Shown here one piece after another: positions 25,159 through 33,553 of a DNA stretch of 64,000 nucleotides. Position numbers and translations under genes: made by a program. Location: the NCBI GenBank assembly GCA_964537975.1, contig CAZIDP010000016.1, positions 13,524-77,523 of the forward strand, read 5' to 3'. Under the pieces are notes generated by a model, which saw nothing but the letters and a program-made list of their open reading frames with translations, did no database searches and had not been told where the DNA came from. Each line of letters starts with the position of its first letter. Within the stretch, counting starts at the first letter, position 1. Source of the stretch: SCBR16-9 sp964537975 (GTDB lineage: Bacteria; Hydrogenedentota; Hydrogenedentia; Hydrogenedentales; SCBR16-9).

Positions 25159-26886
25159 TCAAGTATCAGTAAATGCAGTTTCACATAATGAAATTATCTG
25201 ATCAAGTATTGCATTAAGCAATGAACAACAGGTAATAGTCGCTCTGTAAATATCACGAGTTGTTCGGGCTAAATCTATCGGGTCTGCCCCCTCAAGATTA
25301 TCCCGTTCAAAGCGTGCTATAAGCACCAGTGGTTTACATGCAGGGTGCAACTCCCCGTGTAACCGCATTTTTTCGTCCAGTTGCATAAGGTTTTCAACAT
25401 AGTCACGTGCTGCTGTCATCGGACGGGCATGCACCGTTTTACCACTCAATATATCTAATAACTGCCGGGCAAGCTCAGCGCCTTCAGCAGCCAACTCACC
25501 CAAAGCGGTAAAACCTTCTTCACATGTTTTATGATATTCATGCAGTGGTTCATCAGCGTCGAAGCCGTCAAACTGCATAATGAATTCTTGCAAGCAACGT
25601 AATACTTTACTTTGATCATGATCTACATCACTGGCTTCTTTACAATGGAGAAATCTCAGCCACATCGCTCTGTATGCCAAACGTAACAAATCACGCTTAT
25701 GCATCGGGCGTCGTATAACGGGATAAAATGCCAGACAACTGTCAGGCGCCATACGCGTGTAATATAAATCAACATTGGCCAATGTTGTATTATCTATCAT
25801 CTGCTTCTCAGGGCCACCACTTTTAGCCATAAGCGCAACACGAACTGCAGCCAATACCTGTTCGGAATTGATTCGGGTATGTTCATCTGCACCCCGGACT
25901 TTTAAATCAGACTGGCCAAGAAATTCACGTTTATACTCTATGGCACAATGTCCTTCACCATAGGGGCCGGTCTCTCGATAATGGACATGACCTACCGACA
26001 CCAAGGTAACCGGACATTTTACAGCTGCTGCCACATGCATGGTACCAGTATCATTGGTGATCAACACATCTGAACATTCAAGCAATGCCCCCAACTGCGA
26101 GAGCGTAGTATGACCATACAATGGAACTGCTGCGCCAGGTGCAAGTTGCATAAATTCATTGCCAAGACACGCTTCTTCCTGCACACCGACCAAGAAAATT
26201 TTGGCTTTGTACGTTTCTATCAGTAAACGAGCCAATTCTGCATACCGCGACACCGCCCAGCGCTTACTGTCTTCACTCGCACCCAGTTGCATACAAACAA
26301 TGAAATCATTTTCTGTGACATCATTAGCACGCAATAATGCGCTTGCATGGGCACGATCTTCATCATGGAGCGTGAAGTATAATGAAGGCTTCGAATCTAT
26401 CGGCCGAACAAAATGGCGAAAGATATCACATAAATTCAAGTCGTTATATTCGCGACAAAAAACACTGGTAAAAAAATAATTTACCCACCGGCCACGCCGA
26501 ATAAAACAACCATCATCACTGAGGTCTGCTCCCACAATTTCTGGAATACCAGTCAACCTCAACAACATAGCCGAAGCCAGACTATTGGTTGTATTGTAGG
26601 CTACATCAAATCGTTTTGCCTTCAAACTGTCAATAAATTGTTCAGTTTCCCGGTATGCCTTCAACAATCGGTCTGAATCCCGACTCCGCAAATCAATGAA
26701 CATGTTGTCTTCATTATAGACAATTACTTCATCCACATCTGGATGGCGTTCTGCTACCAGCTTCCCCATCTTTCGTACCATCATGGCAATGTGGGCCTCA
26801 GGATGATGTAGTCGCAACGCATGCACCAGCGGTGAAGTCTGTATTACATCGCCCATACGGGTAATCTGAACGACGAGTATACGCAT
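25159..26886 (-). CDS. GT9 (heptosyltransferase-like) glycosyltransferase with extra C-terminal domain
   Basis: A 575-aa protein. Residues 1-~350 are a GT-B fold of family GT9 (ADP-heptose:LPS heptosyltransferase type): MRILVVQITRMGDVIQTSPL at the start and ITNDTGTMHVAAA in the donor-binding half. The remaining ~200 residues are mostly helical, with no motif I recognise, and are not part of normal GT9 enzymes of about 350 aa. Its start overlaps the preceding stop by 1 nt (TGATG), so it belongs to the fliW-csrA-glycosyltransferase operon. Flagellin glycosylation or LPS core synthesis are the two options; context favours the former. Confidence 0.8.
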   Translation of the reverse strand: MRILVVQITRMGDVIQTSPLVHALRLHHPEAHIAMMVRKMGKLVAERHPDVDEVIVYNEDNMFIDLRSRDSDRLLKAYRETEQFIDSLKAKRFDVAYNTTNSLASAMLLRLTGIPEIVGADLSDDGCFIRRGRWVNYFFTSVFCREYNDLNLCDIFRHFVRPIDSKPSLYFTLHDEDRAHASALLRANDVTENDFIVCMQLGASEDSKRWAVSRYAELARLLIETYKAKIFLVGVQEEACLGNEFMQLAPGAAVPLYGHTTLSQLGALLECSDVLITNDTGTMHVAAAVKCPVTLVSVGHVHYRETGPYGEGHCAIEYKREFLGQSDLKVRGADEHTRINSEQVLAAVRVALMAKSGGPEKQMIDNTTLANVDLYYTRMAPDSCLAFYPVIRRPMHKRDLLRLAYRAMWLRFLHCKEASDVDHDQSKVLRCLQEFIMQFDGFDADEPLHEYHKTCEEGFTALGELAAEGAELARQLLDILSGKTVHARPMTAARDYVENLMQLDEKMRLHGELHPACKPLVLIARFERDNLEGADPIDLARTTRDIYRATITCCSLLNAILDQIISLCETAFTDT

Positions 26887-28679
26887 CAGAGTCGATCCTT
26901 TAACAACGACTCGGAAAACTGTCGAACCTCTGTCATGTATGCAAAAATGGCTTCTGCTCTTGTATGTCCAAAACCTGACGATTGAATATAGGGCTTTAAG
27001 GCTTCATGGGTGAATAATACATTAGACGGTAATCCTTTCAACCAGGTCACCAGTGTATTATCGGTATCCAGCGAATCAACCACCTCTCCGACAGTCTTCT
27101 GTATCCGAAGGCCTTTTTTAAGCAATTTGTCGCCATGATTCCGTAAGATAAAGTCCAGCATACTTTGGGCACGTGCTATATAAGTATGCTCATTGATAGC
27201 CCGCTCGTGCGCCAAACGCGCAGCTTCAATGCGCTCATCTTCATGGCTCAGATACCAATTAATTTTCTCACGTAATTCATCCAGCGAACGGTATACCGGA
27301 ATTTCCGTTTCAGTATCGAAATATTGCTCCAGTCCAATGCATGGATCACATAATTGAAAGCCACCCGCAGCCGCAATCTCGAACACGCGTGGATTCAATG
27401 CATCACAAGTCGGGTCCACACCATAATGATGGGCACTTGAATGAAGATTAAGATTAATCTTGGAGCCCGCAGCAATCTTCAGATACGTATCTGTATCAAA
27501 CCAACCTTCATGTATGGTTGCGTTGCGCGACAAATCTCTGTCAACCCAATTCACCCCCCAAATCTTAAAATCAATACCTGTTAACCCCTTGAAAAGAGCA
27601 ATACGATTTGTATACCCAGCACCTGCAAATGAAACATCACATCGATAAACAGACTCTTCTTTTTCGGTAAGGGTCACCGGATGGTGGATGCCGGGATCGC
27701 AACCGGTCTGAATAAACGCATGATGCGTGCAACCAGCCACGTCCAATTGTTCTTCAAAGACACCGGGCTGAATATGGAAAAATGCATCATAGAGTGGCGC
27801 TATGTCCTTCCAGTACGGAAAATGGCGCCAGTTCTCCACATACCAGAAGGCTGTCAGTATGCCTGATTGACGCAATCGCGCGGTAAACGTATTCGATACA
27901 GGCGCCTGGGCCATGGTGATACACAGATCAGGCGCAAATTCCATGACACGTGCATAGGACCACTCCGACAAAAAATGAGATGCCAGTTCCGATAATTGCT
28001 TGCCAACTCTCTTGCTTTGAATGCTCTTGGACATCGTTTCATACAAAGGCCAGGCTTTACAGTTGTCAACAAACAATACCTGGTGGCCCAGTTGTTCAAA
28101 AGCCCGAACCAGATAGCGCGCAATGGGCAAGGAACCGCCATACATTGGCCCAACAATGGCAATATGAAGTCGTTTACCAGTTAAAGATAACTGCGAAAGT
28201 ATACCGGTTATCTTTTCAACATATACCGGATATAACTGGGCTGTAGCAGGATGCACAACAAGCGAAGGCATTTTCTCCGCAAATGCTTGAAACAGGGCAT
28301 CCGATTGCAAGTCATCTGGATCACCAGTGGCTACCGGTACTTTTGTTATATCTGTTTCAGATTCTGTATTGCTGATGCGCTCCAATGCATAACGCAACAC
28401 TGCCGGGTTCGGCTCTACACAAGCAACTTCATATCCTGCCTCACGTAAAGCGGCTACATGATATCCCAAACCTACACCCAGAAGGAGCACGGGGCGTTCG
28501 GCAGACAACTCCAAACCTGATACAAAACGTCGCGCTTCCTCAACCGGATTGTATTGACTGTGCAGTAAAACACCACGAACCCGTAATGTCGGAAATCCTT
28601 TACGCCCTTCCACCCACTCCACCGACTCAAGCATCTCATTAAGTAAAGGGTCGCCTCTCCATGCTTCCAGCATCTTCAT
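26886..28679 (-). CDS. Glycosyltransferase with N-terminal motility-accessory-type domain
   Basis: A 597-aa protein. The N-terminal ~165 residues have LRVRGVLLHSQYNPVEEA (about 32-49) and LLLGVGLGYHVAAL (65-78), the pattern of the N-terminal region shared by flagellin-modifying Maf proteins. From ~171 a GT-B domain of the CgeB/DUF3880 type begins (IAIVGPMYGGSLPIARYL), with a donor-site region around RVFEIAAAGGFQLCD. The start overlaps the upstream 1135-aa gene by 4 nt (ATGA) and the stop overlaps the next gene. It probably glycosylates flagellin in the cytoplasm, an inference from domain and context. Confidence 0.8.
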   Translation of the reverse strand: MKMLEAWRGDPLLNEMLESVEWVEGRKGFPTLRVRGVLLHSQYNPVEEARRFVSGLELSAERPVLLLGVGLGYHVAALREAGYEVACVEPNPAVLRYALERISNTESETDITKVPVATGDPDDLQSDALFQAFAEKMPSLVVHPATAQLYPVYVEKITGILSQLSLTGKRLHIAIVGPMYGGSLPIARYLVRAFEQLGHQVLFVDNCKAWPLYETMSKSIQSKRVGKQLSELASHFLSEWSYARVMEFAPDLCITMAQAPVSNTFTARLRQSGILTAFWYVENWRHFPYWKDIAPLYDAFFHIQPGVFEEQLDVAGCTHHAFIQTGCDPGIHHPVTLTEKEESVYRCDVSFAGAGYTNRIALFKGLTGIDFKIWGVNWVDRDLSRNATIHEGWFDTDTYLKIAAGSKINLNLHSSAHHYGVDPTCDALNPRVFEIAAAGGFQLCDPCIGLEQYFDTETEIPVYRSLDELREKINWYLSHEDERIEAARLAHERAINEHTYIARAQSMLDFILRNHGDKLLKKGLRIQKTVGEVVDSLDTDNTLVTWLKGLPSNVLFTHEALKPYIQSSGFGHTRAEAIFAYMTEVRQFSESLLKDRL

Positions 28680-31600
28680 TTTTCATTACCGGGAATCTGC
28701 TCACGAAGTCGTAAAGCACGCTCATGGTCTGGCTTAAACAGCAACACCGTTTCAATCCGGGTACGTGCTTCTTCCAGACGACCCAATGCAAGTAAAAGCT
28801 CCGCATATTCGCAAGACAATTCGAAGTTTCCCGGATAATACTCGACATAGCGCATGATGATGGGTTCAATAGCATCCAATCGTGATACTTGTTGGGCAGC
28901 TTCAACCAAGTGTGGTATCATCTGGACGAGTTCATAATTTTTGCTTAATGCAACCTTGAGTAGCTCGAATCCCTTATCATATTGCTGTTGCTTCAAACGA
29001 CATACACCAATTCCAGCCTGTACACTGGCTGATTCTGGCTCTTTTATTGCCAACTGTTCAAACAGTGCATTCGCTTCATCTATCTGATTCAAACTCAGCA
29101 ATAACATTCCTACTTCATTGAGAAGAGTGGTATCAGCATCAATGGCTAAAATTGCCCGGCACAATTCCAAGGCCTTTTCAAAATTACCAAGGTATAAATT
29201 TGCTTTCGCGGCCAGTGTGTTTCGTGTTGCCGTGTCAATATCCTCAGCTTTTTCTATTAACGTAAGCGCACCATAATAATTTCCATTTGACAAAGCATTG
29301 TGTATGGATTCCAATGAGGATTGAACCGGTCGAACCGCACACACAAGGTATTGATAGGTACGAAAATCAAAATAGGTTTCTGTATCAATATCTAATATTT
29401 GAACCTTACCCATGGTGATAGAACCATCGGGGTTTATCGGCAATCGTTCTTCGTATTGATAGCTCAATGGCTCCAATTTAGACAGCTTTAACCCAGCACT
29501 ATGAATAAGCTTTGGCAATTCCTGACGCGTAAAAAACCGCAGGTGGGTAGCATCCAGAATACCTGCATCCATATACGTCCAGCGCCCATGCGATAGCATC
29601 GAAAGGACATCACAAAACTGTATATTGGGAATACTGATTACCACGGTTCCACCTGGCTTTAATTTCTTTGCCAGCTTGCACAACGCTTGCTCAGGTGATT
29701 CAAGATGCTCCAGAACATCGGCACATACGATACAATCAAAGTAGTCATTTTCAAATGGCAGCACCATTTCTTCAATGTTCCCGACTACCACCTTGTCAAG
29801 AACTATACGTGCGTGCTCCGCCGCCTTCTCCATAAATTCTATTCCTGCCACTTCGACATCCAGGCGAGTCTGCTTTAATAAGCGACCGAATGAACCTGCA
29901 CCACACCCAACATCTAGTATCCGTTTAGCATCTTCCGGAACATGGGGCAATAATTCATGTCTGGGGCATTCATAGTAATCATCTACTTTAATATCGTACA
30001 GATTGACATTACCATCTTTCTTGTCATCTTCATCCATAATGTCAGAAACACCACTTCGAATCACATCCAGCATAACTGCCAGACGGTGATCATACGTATG
30101 CCCGGTCAATACCTTTTCCTGACCAGCCCGGGCAATCTGTTCACGTGCCGCATCATCCTGAAGATAATGCCGTATGCAGTCAACCAATTCATCGTCACTT
30201 CTATAAATGATCAGATCGGTGCCGTCGATAAATAGTTCTTCCAATCCATCCGCTTCATCAGTAATCAGCAAAGCACCGGATGCCATTGCTTCGAATACAC
30301 GCATATTAACATCTCGATTATGGCAACAATTTACCACTATCCTGGAACGTGCATAGACCTCTGCCATCTCTTCTGGCCAAAATCGACCAATACAATGATT
30401 TGAGAAGCACTTTGCGACTTCTTGAAGGAGAAAGTGTCGTCGTCCGTTTTCTTCAGCACTCAAGCTTCCGACATACGATACATCTATATCGCGTTCCATC
30501 GGTGGCAATGCATGTAACTCAGGAGAACAAGCCAATGGAAGCCAGTGACAATTACGTACCCCATTGTTTTTAAAATACCCCAGTTGACCTGACTGCGCCA
30601 TAAATACGAAATCAAACTGCCGGGCAATCCTGAGTCGTTCCTGGGGTGAAACGTGACTGTCAATTATGTAGGCAACCCTGGGCATTTTCAAAGCATCAAA
30701 TCCCGGCGGTAATTTTTCCCGTCCAGAATCGATATACAAAAAATAATCTGGGACAAAACTGTCCAAACGGTTCAGCATTGATTCAAAGGATTCATCAAAA
30801 GCCAAGTCCATCTCAAGAGTTTCGTAATGTGGTATGGGTTCAGAAAAACCCCACATACGCAGTACTTCATCTGGTAACCGAAATCCAGCCGTCTTGACTT
30901 CAGTAATTTTTCGGGCTGCGGTCTCAAAATATCGTCCGGTCGTAAATGGAGTTGAAATGTAATTTATCAGTAATTGTGGATTTGCTGAACCTTCATTTAC
31001 TTCTGTTGCATGTGGAAGTATACGTGGCAGTGTCTGTGCTTGACTGGCGTCAGAAACGACACTGGTCTGTCGCGATACATTGTTAACTTCTTTACGTAAT
31101 GGGATTTGCCCAAAACTTTCGGCATGAGCAAAGATCGCTGTCTTCCATTGTTCAACAAACCGTTCAATCGGAAATTTTGATGCAACAGTCTCACGACCTT
31201 TAATACCAATTTGCTTTGCAAGCTCTTGATCTTGCAGCAATGCGACTATTATTTCGCGTAGTTCTAATACATCGTAAGACAGAAACCCGTCAATGCCGTG
31301 TGTGATGGGTGAGGTAGGGTTTTTTAAGGCCACAACAGGCATACCAACAGCCATGGCTTCCAACATAGACAGATTATATCCGTCTTCATAAGCTTCGCGT
31401 GATACATGTAACAGACAACGATACTGCCTGTAAAATGAAATCAACGCTTCAAATGACTGTGCCTGCCTGGAGTCGGGTATCGTAGGATTCACTCCTACTA
31501 CCTGATTGGGGAATCCATCACAGACTGCATCTTGAAAATCGACGTCAAACATTACATCACGCTCACGCATGGTGTTTCCCACCCGAAGCACACTGGCGAA

Positions 31601-32083
31601 TTCCCCAGTATAGCCAGTATACACATCCATAGGAATTCCAGGATATATTACATGCCCCGGAATACCATAATCTTTTTGTTTCGAATCAGAAATAAAAACA
31701 AAGTTAAATGATTTCTGGAGTTGCTCCAGTAGATGTGCATAAGTTTCTAGGGGATCTCCCTGATCAACAGTGATTTTTGTTTGAAGATAGGTTTTGCGAT
31801 TATGACAGATTAGAATTTTCGGACAAGTCGCATGAAATACATCGATTGCATTCATTTCATTATGCGCAATGATCAAATCATACTTGTTGCATTTCAACTT
31901 GTCCCGCCAAACAGGTTCTTCCAGAAGTGTCATAGTGTCAGGAATCGGTCGAAATTGGGATTGCCAGGGCCGTGCCAATGGGCCTTCAGTATAACAACCC
32001 ACATCCATCGGCATTCCGGTATATGCCATCAAGCATAAATAAGGTTCATGAAAATTGAACGTGAGGATGCGTGGTGTGTTCAT
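28676..32083 (-). CDS. Four-part fusion: two glycosyltransferases, SAM methyltransferase and TPRs
   Basis: A 1135-aa cytoplasmic protein. Residues 1-~320 resemble a GT4-type enzyme (SREAYEDGYNLSMLEAMAVG at 228-247). Residues ~375-675 are a CgeB-like GT (DVSYVGSLSAEENGRRH, then MRVFEAMASGALLITDE at 594-610). Residues ~695-915 are a class I methyltransferase with ILDVGCGAGSFG (722-733), DCIVCADVLEHL (783-794) and LKPGGTVVISIPN. Residues ~925-1125 are TPR-like helices. It overlaps both neighbours by 4 nt. It would add and methylate sugars on flagellin, with the TPRs holding the protein substrate; this is inferred from context. Confidence 0.82.
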   Translation of the reverse strand: MNTPRILTFNFHEPYLCLMAYTGMPMDVGCYTEGPLARPWQSQFRPIPDTMTLLEEPVWRDKLKCNKYDLIIAHNEMNAIDVFHATCPKILICHNRKTYLQTKITVDQGDPLETYAHLLEQLQKSFNFVFISDSKQKDYGIPGHVIYPGIPMDVYTGYTGEFASVLRVGNTMRERDVMFDVDFQDAVCDGFPNQVVGVNPTIPDSRQAQSFEALISFYRQYRCLLHVSREAYEDGYNLSMLEAMAVGMPVVALKNPTSPITHGIDGFLSYDVLELREIIVALLQDQELAKQIGIKGRETVASKFPIERFVEQWKTAIFAHAESFGQIPLRKEVNNVSRQTSVVSDASQAQTLPRILPHATEVNEGSANPQLLINYISTPFTTGRYFETAARKITEVKTAGFRLPDEVLRMWGFSEPIPHYETLEMDLAFDESFESMLNRLDSFVPDYFLYIDSGREKLPPGFDALKMPRVAYIIDSHVSPQERLRIARQFDFVFMAQSGQLGYFKNNGVRNCHWLPLACSPELHALPPMERDIDVSYVGSLSAEENGRRHFLLQEVAKCFSNHCIGRFWPEEMAEVYARSRIVVNCCHNRDVNMRVFEAMASGALLITDEADGLEELFIDGTDLIIYRSDDELVDCIRHYLQDDAAREQIARAGQEKVLTGHTYDHRLAVMLDVIRSGVSDIMDEDDKKDGNVNLYDIKVDDYYECPRHELLPHVPEDAKRILDVGCGAGSFGRLLKQTRLDVEVAGIEFMEKAAEHARIVLDKVVVGNIEEMVLPFENDYFDCIVCADVLEHLESPEQALCKLAKKLKPGGTVVISIPNIQFCDVLSMLSHGRWTYMDAGILDATHLRFFTRQELPKLIHSAGLKLSKLEPLSYQYEERLPINPDGSITMGKVQILDIDTETYFDFRTYQYLVCAVRPVQSSLESIHNALSNGNYYGALTLIEKAEDIDTATRNTLAAKANLYLGNFEKALELCRAILAIDADTTLLNEVGMLLLSLNQIDEANALFEQLAIKEPESASVQAGIGVCRLKQQQYDKGFELLKVALSKNYELVQMIPHLVEAAQQVSRLDAIEPIIMRYVEYYPGNFELSCEYAELLLALGRLEEARTRIETVLLFKPDHERALRLREQIPGNEK

Positions 32084-32712
32084 GTGGAACGAATGTTTGC
32101 CGCTACCTGTTCTCGTAACAAAGCGACTACTTGCTGTTCTTCATCTGCCCGTGGCGCCAATTCGTACTCCAGCAAATCACCCAATGCTATCCAGTCTTCA
32201 CTCTGCATAGTGTCAAGTGCATCGTTTAAAAAAGCATTGAGTTCAGCGTGTTGTTCCTGTATAGATTTACCATTAATTAGAAATGCTGCCATGTCAATGT
32301 TCTGTGTTTTCGCTACCAAGAGCTGACGCTCCTTGACTATGTGCCATAATTCAGTCAACTCAACAAACGAATTCAGGGCATCATGTGGCTTACCGCTTTG
32401 AAATAACTGGGCCAGTTCACGACAAGCGATAGGCAATTCCGGAAGATTCTCCATAAGCTGATTTAAACAATTCATAGACATTTCATCAATGTCTTGCGTT
32501 GTTATTTCAATACTTACCGGTGAATTGATTGGTACATTTTCCATTCGCAGTTGTACGTCTTCAGGAGAAATCAGATCACCATTCAGTCGAAGCGCAACAA
32601 TAGCACGCCGTTTGGAGTGTAAATTGTCCGTTAAGATACGAAAGGCTTCCAGTAAATCTTCGGGTTCACCTTGAATCTGATGATTTTGGACGCCATCTAC
32701 GATTATTTCCAT
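32080..32712 (-). CDS. Unknown protein between csrA and the glycosyltransferases
   Basis: A 210-aa cytoplasmic protein without signal peptide or membrane segment. The first ~90 residues look like an alpha/beta domain (MEIIVDGVQNHQIQ, IVALRLNGDLISPEDVQLRM); the rest is helical. It starts 14 nt after csrA and overlaps the next gene by 4 nt (ATGA). I do not recognise a family. Its fixed position between fliW-csrA and the glycosyltransferases suggests a flagellar or flagellin-handling role, perhaps chaperone-like. Confidence 0.7.
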   Translation of the reverse strand: MEIIVDGVQNHQIQGEPEDLLEAFRILTDNLHSKRRAIVALRLNGDLISPEDVQLRMENVPINSPVSIEITTQDIDEMSMNCLNQLMENLPELPIACRELAQLFQSGKPHDALNSFVELTELWHIVKERQLLVAKTQNIDMAAFLINGKSIQEQHAELNAFLNDALDTMQSEDWIALGDLLEYELAPRADEEQQVVALLREQVAANIRST

Positions 32713-32726
32713 AGTGTTGCTAATCC

Positions 32727-32948
32727 CTACTTTGACAATATATTGGAAATATCTTCAAGGTTGGCAGGTACTGCTGCCTGGGCATTTTCTTCCTGAATCG
32801 CCTGATAAACTTCTTGTCGATGTACAGCAATAGAACGCGGAGCAATAATACCAAGTTTAACCTGATTATCGCGCAAATCCAGCACCTTGACCTCTATATC
32901 ATTTCCGATCATGATGCTCTCATTTTCTTTACGTGTCAGTACGAGCAT
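32727..32948 (-). CDS. csrA: Carbon storage/translational regulator CsrA
   Basis: A 73-aa RNA-binding protein that represses translation of target mRNAs such as flagellin. The sequence begins MLVLTRKENESIMIG, with VKLGIIAPRSIAVHRQE, and Arg44 in VHRQE is the key RNA-binding residue. AGGAGG lies 6 nt before the ATG at 32948; a longer frame to 33032 is not needed. The start is inside the 3' end of fliW (20-nt overlap). FliW binds and antagonises CsrA in known systems, and the adjacency here is the usual arrangement. Confidence 0.97.
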   Translation of the reverse strand: MLVLTRKENESIMIGNDIEVKVLDLRDNQVKLGIIAPRSIAVHRQEVYQAIQEENAQAAVPANLEDISNILSK

Positions 32949-33405
32949 TGATCGCCTCCTTACGTTCACGCGCTTCCTGCATATGCCTCGACAAATAAAA
33001 TTGAATCGGATAATCAGACATTTCCAACACAATTTGCTTACCTAACCGTTGTCGAGTATTGATTACTAACGGCGCTTTGAGATTTGTACGGATTTGGGAA
33101 GGGTCAGCAGGCACCACCAATAACGTAAATACCTCCAGGTCTGATGCCGTTTCAACAGCCAGCTCATTCATGTCATGGGTGTTGAGCTCTACCTTGTAAT
33201 CCGGTACATAGAGATGGGGATTCATTAATAAAAAAGCCATTTCTCCGGATTCTGTAGATTGAAGCCAATGCAAACTACTGTTGTCCGGGCCTGGCAACAA
33301 CACAAATCGTCGATACTGTGGAAAACCAATAATTGGTTGTGTAAATGTAATCACAGTATCTACATCAATTTCGATTTTACCAAATCGTGTTGTGTCCAGA
33401 AACAT
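32929..33405 (-). CDS. fliW: Flagellar assembly factor FliW
   Basis: A 158-aa beta-barrel protein that binds both flagellin and CsrA, linking free flagellin level to flagellin translation. Family features: FGKIEIDVDTVITFTQPIIG near the start, LPGPDNSSLHWLQSTE, FLLMNP, and DYPIQFYL near the end. GGAGGACAAGG directly precedes the ATG. It is the first gene of the operon leading into csrA and the glycosyltransferases. Its presence implies the organism makes flagella, although no flagellin gene is in the window. Confidence 0.95.
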   Translation of the reverse strand: MFLDTTRFGKIEIDVDTVITFTQPIIGFPQYRRFVLLPGPDNSSLHWLQSTESGEMAFLLMNPHLYVPDYKVELNTHDMNELAVETASDLEVFTLLVVPADPSQIRTNLKAPLVINTRQRLGKQIVLEMSDYPIQFYLSRHMQEARERKEAINARTDT

Positions 33406-33553
33406 CCTTGTCCTCCGACGCTACCCCCATAATATACAGGCAGTATGCACCAATACATAGCCAAAGTTCAAATCATTCTGATTTAACAGACCCCAATTTC
33501 GACATTTCAGGCAATTCAGATATGAATTGAGTATGTATTCAGTCTTTTCGAAG

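Noticed and set aside
33406..33553. Sigma54 or sigma28 flagellar promoter upstream of fliW
   Set aside because: A TTGGC...GTGC pair is present, but the GG-to-GC spacing is 12 rather than 10, and no sigma28-type GCCGATAA was found.
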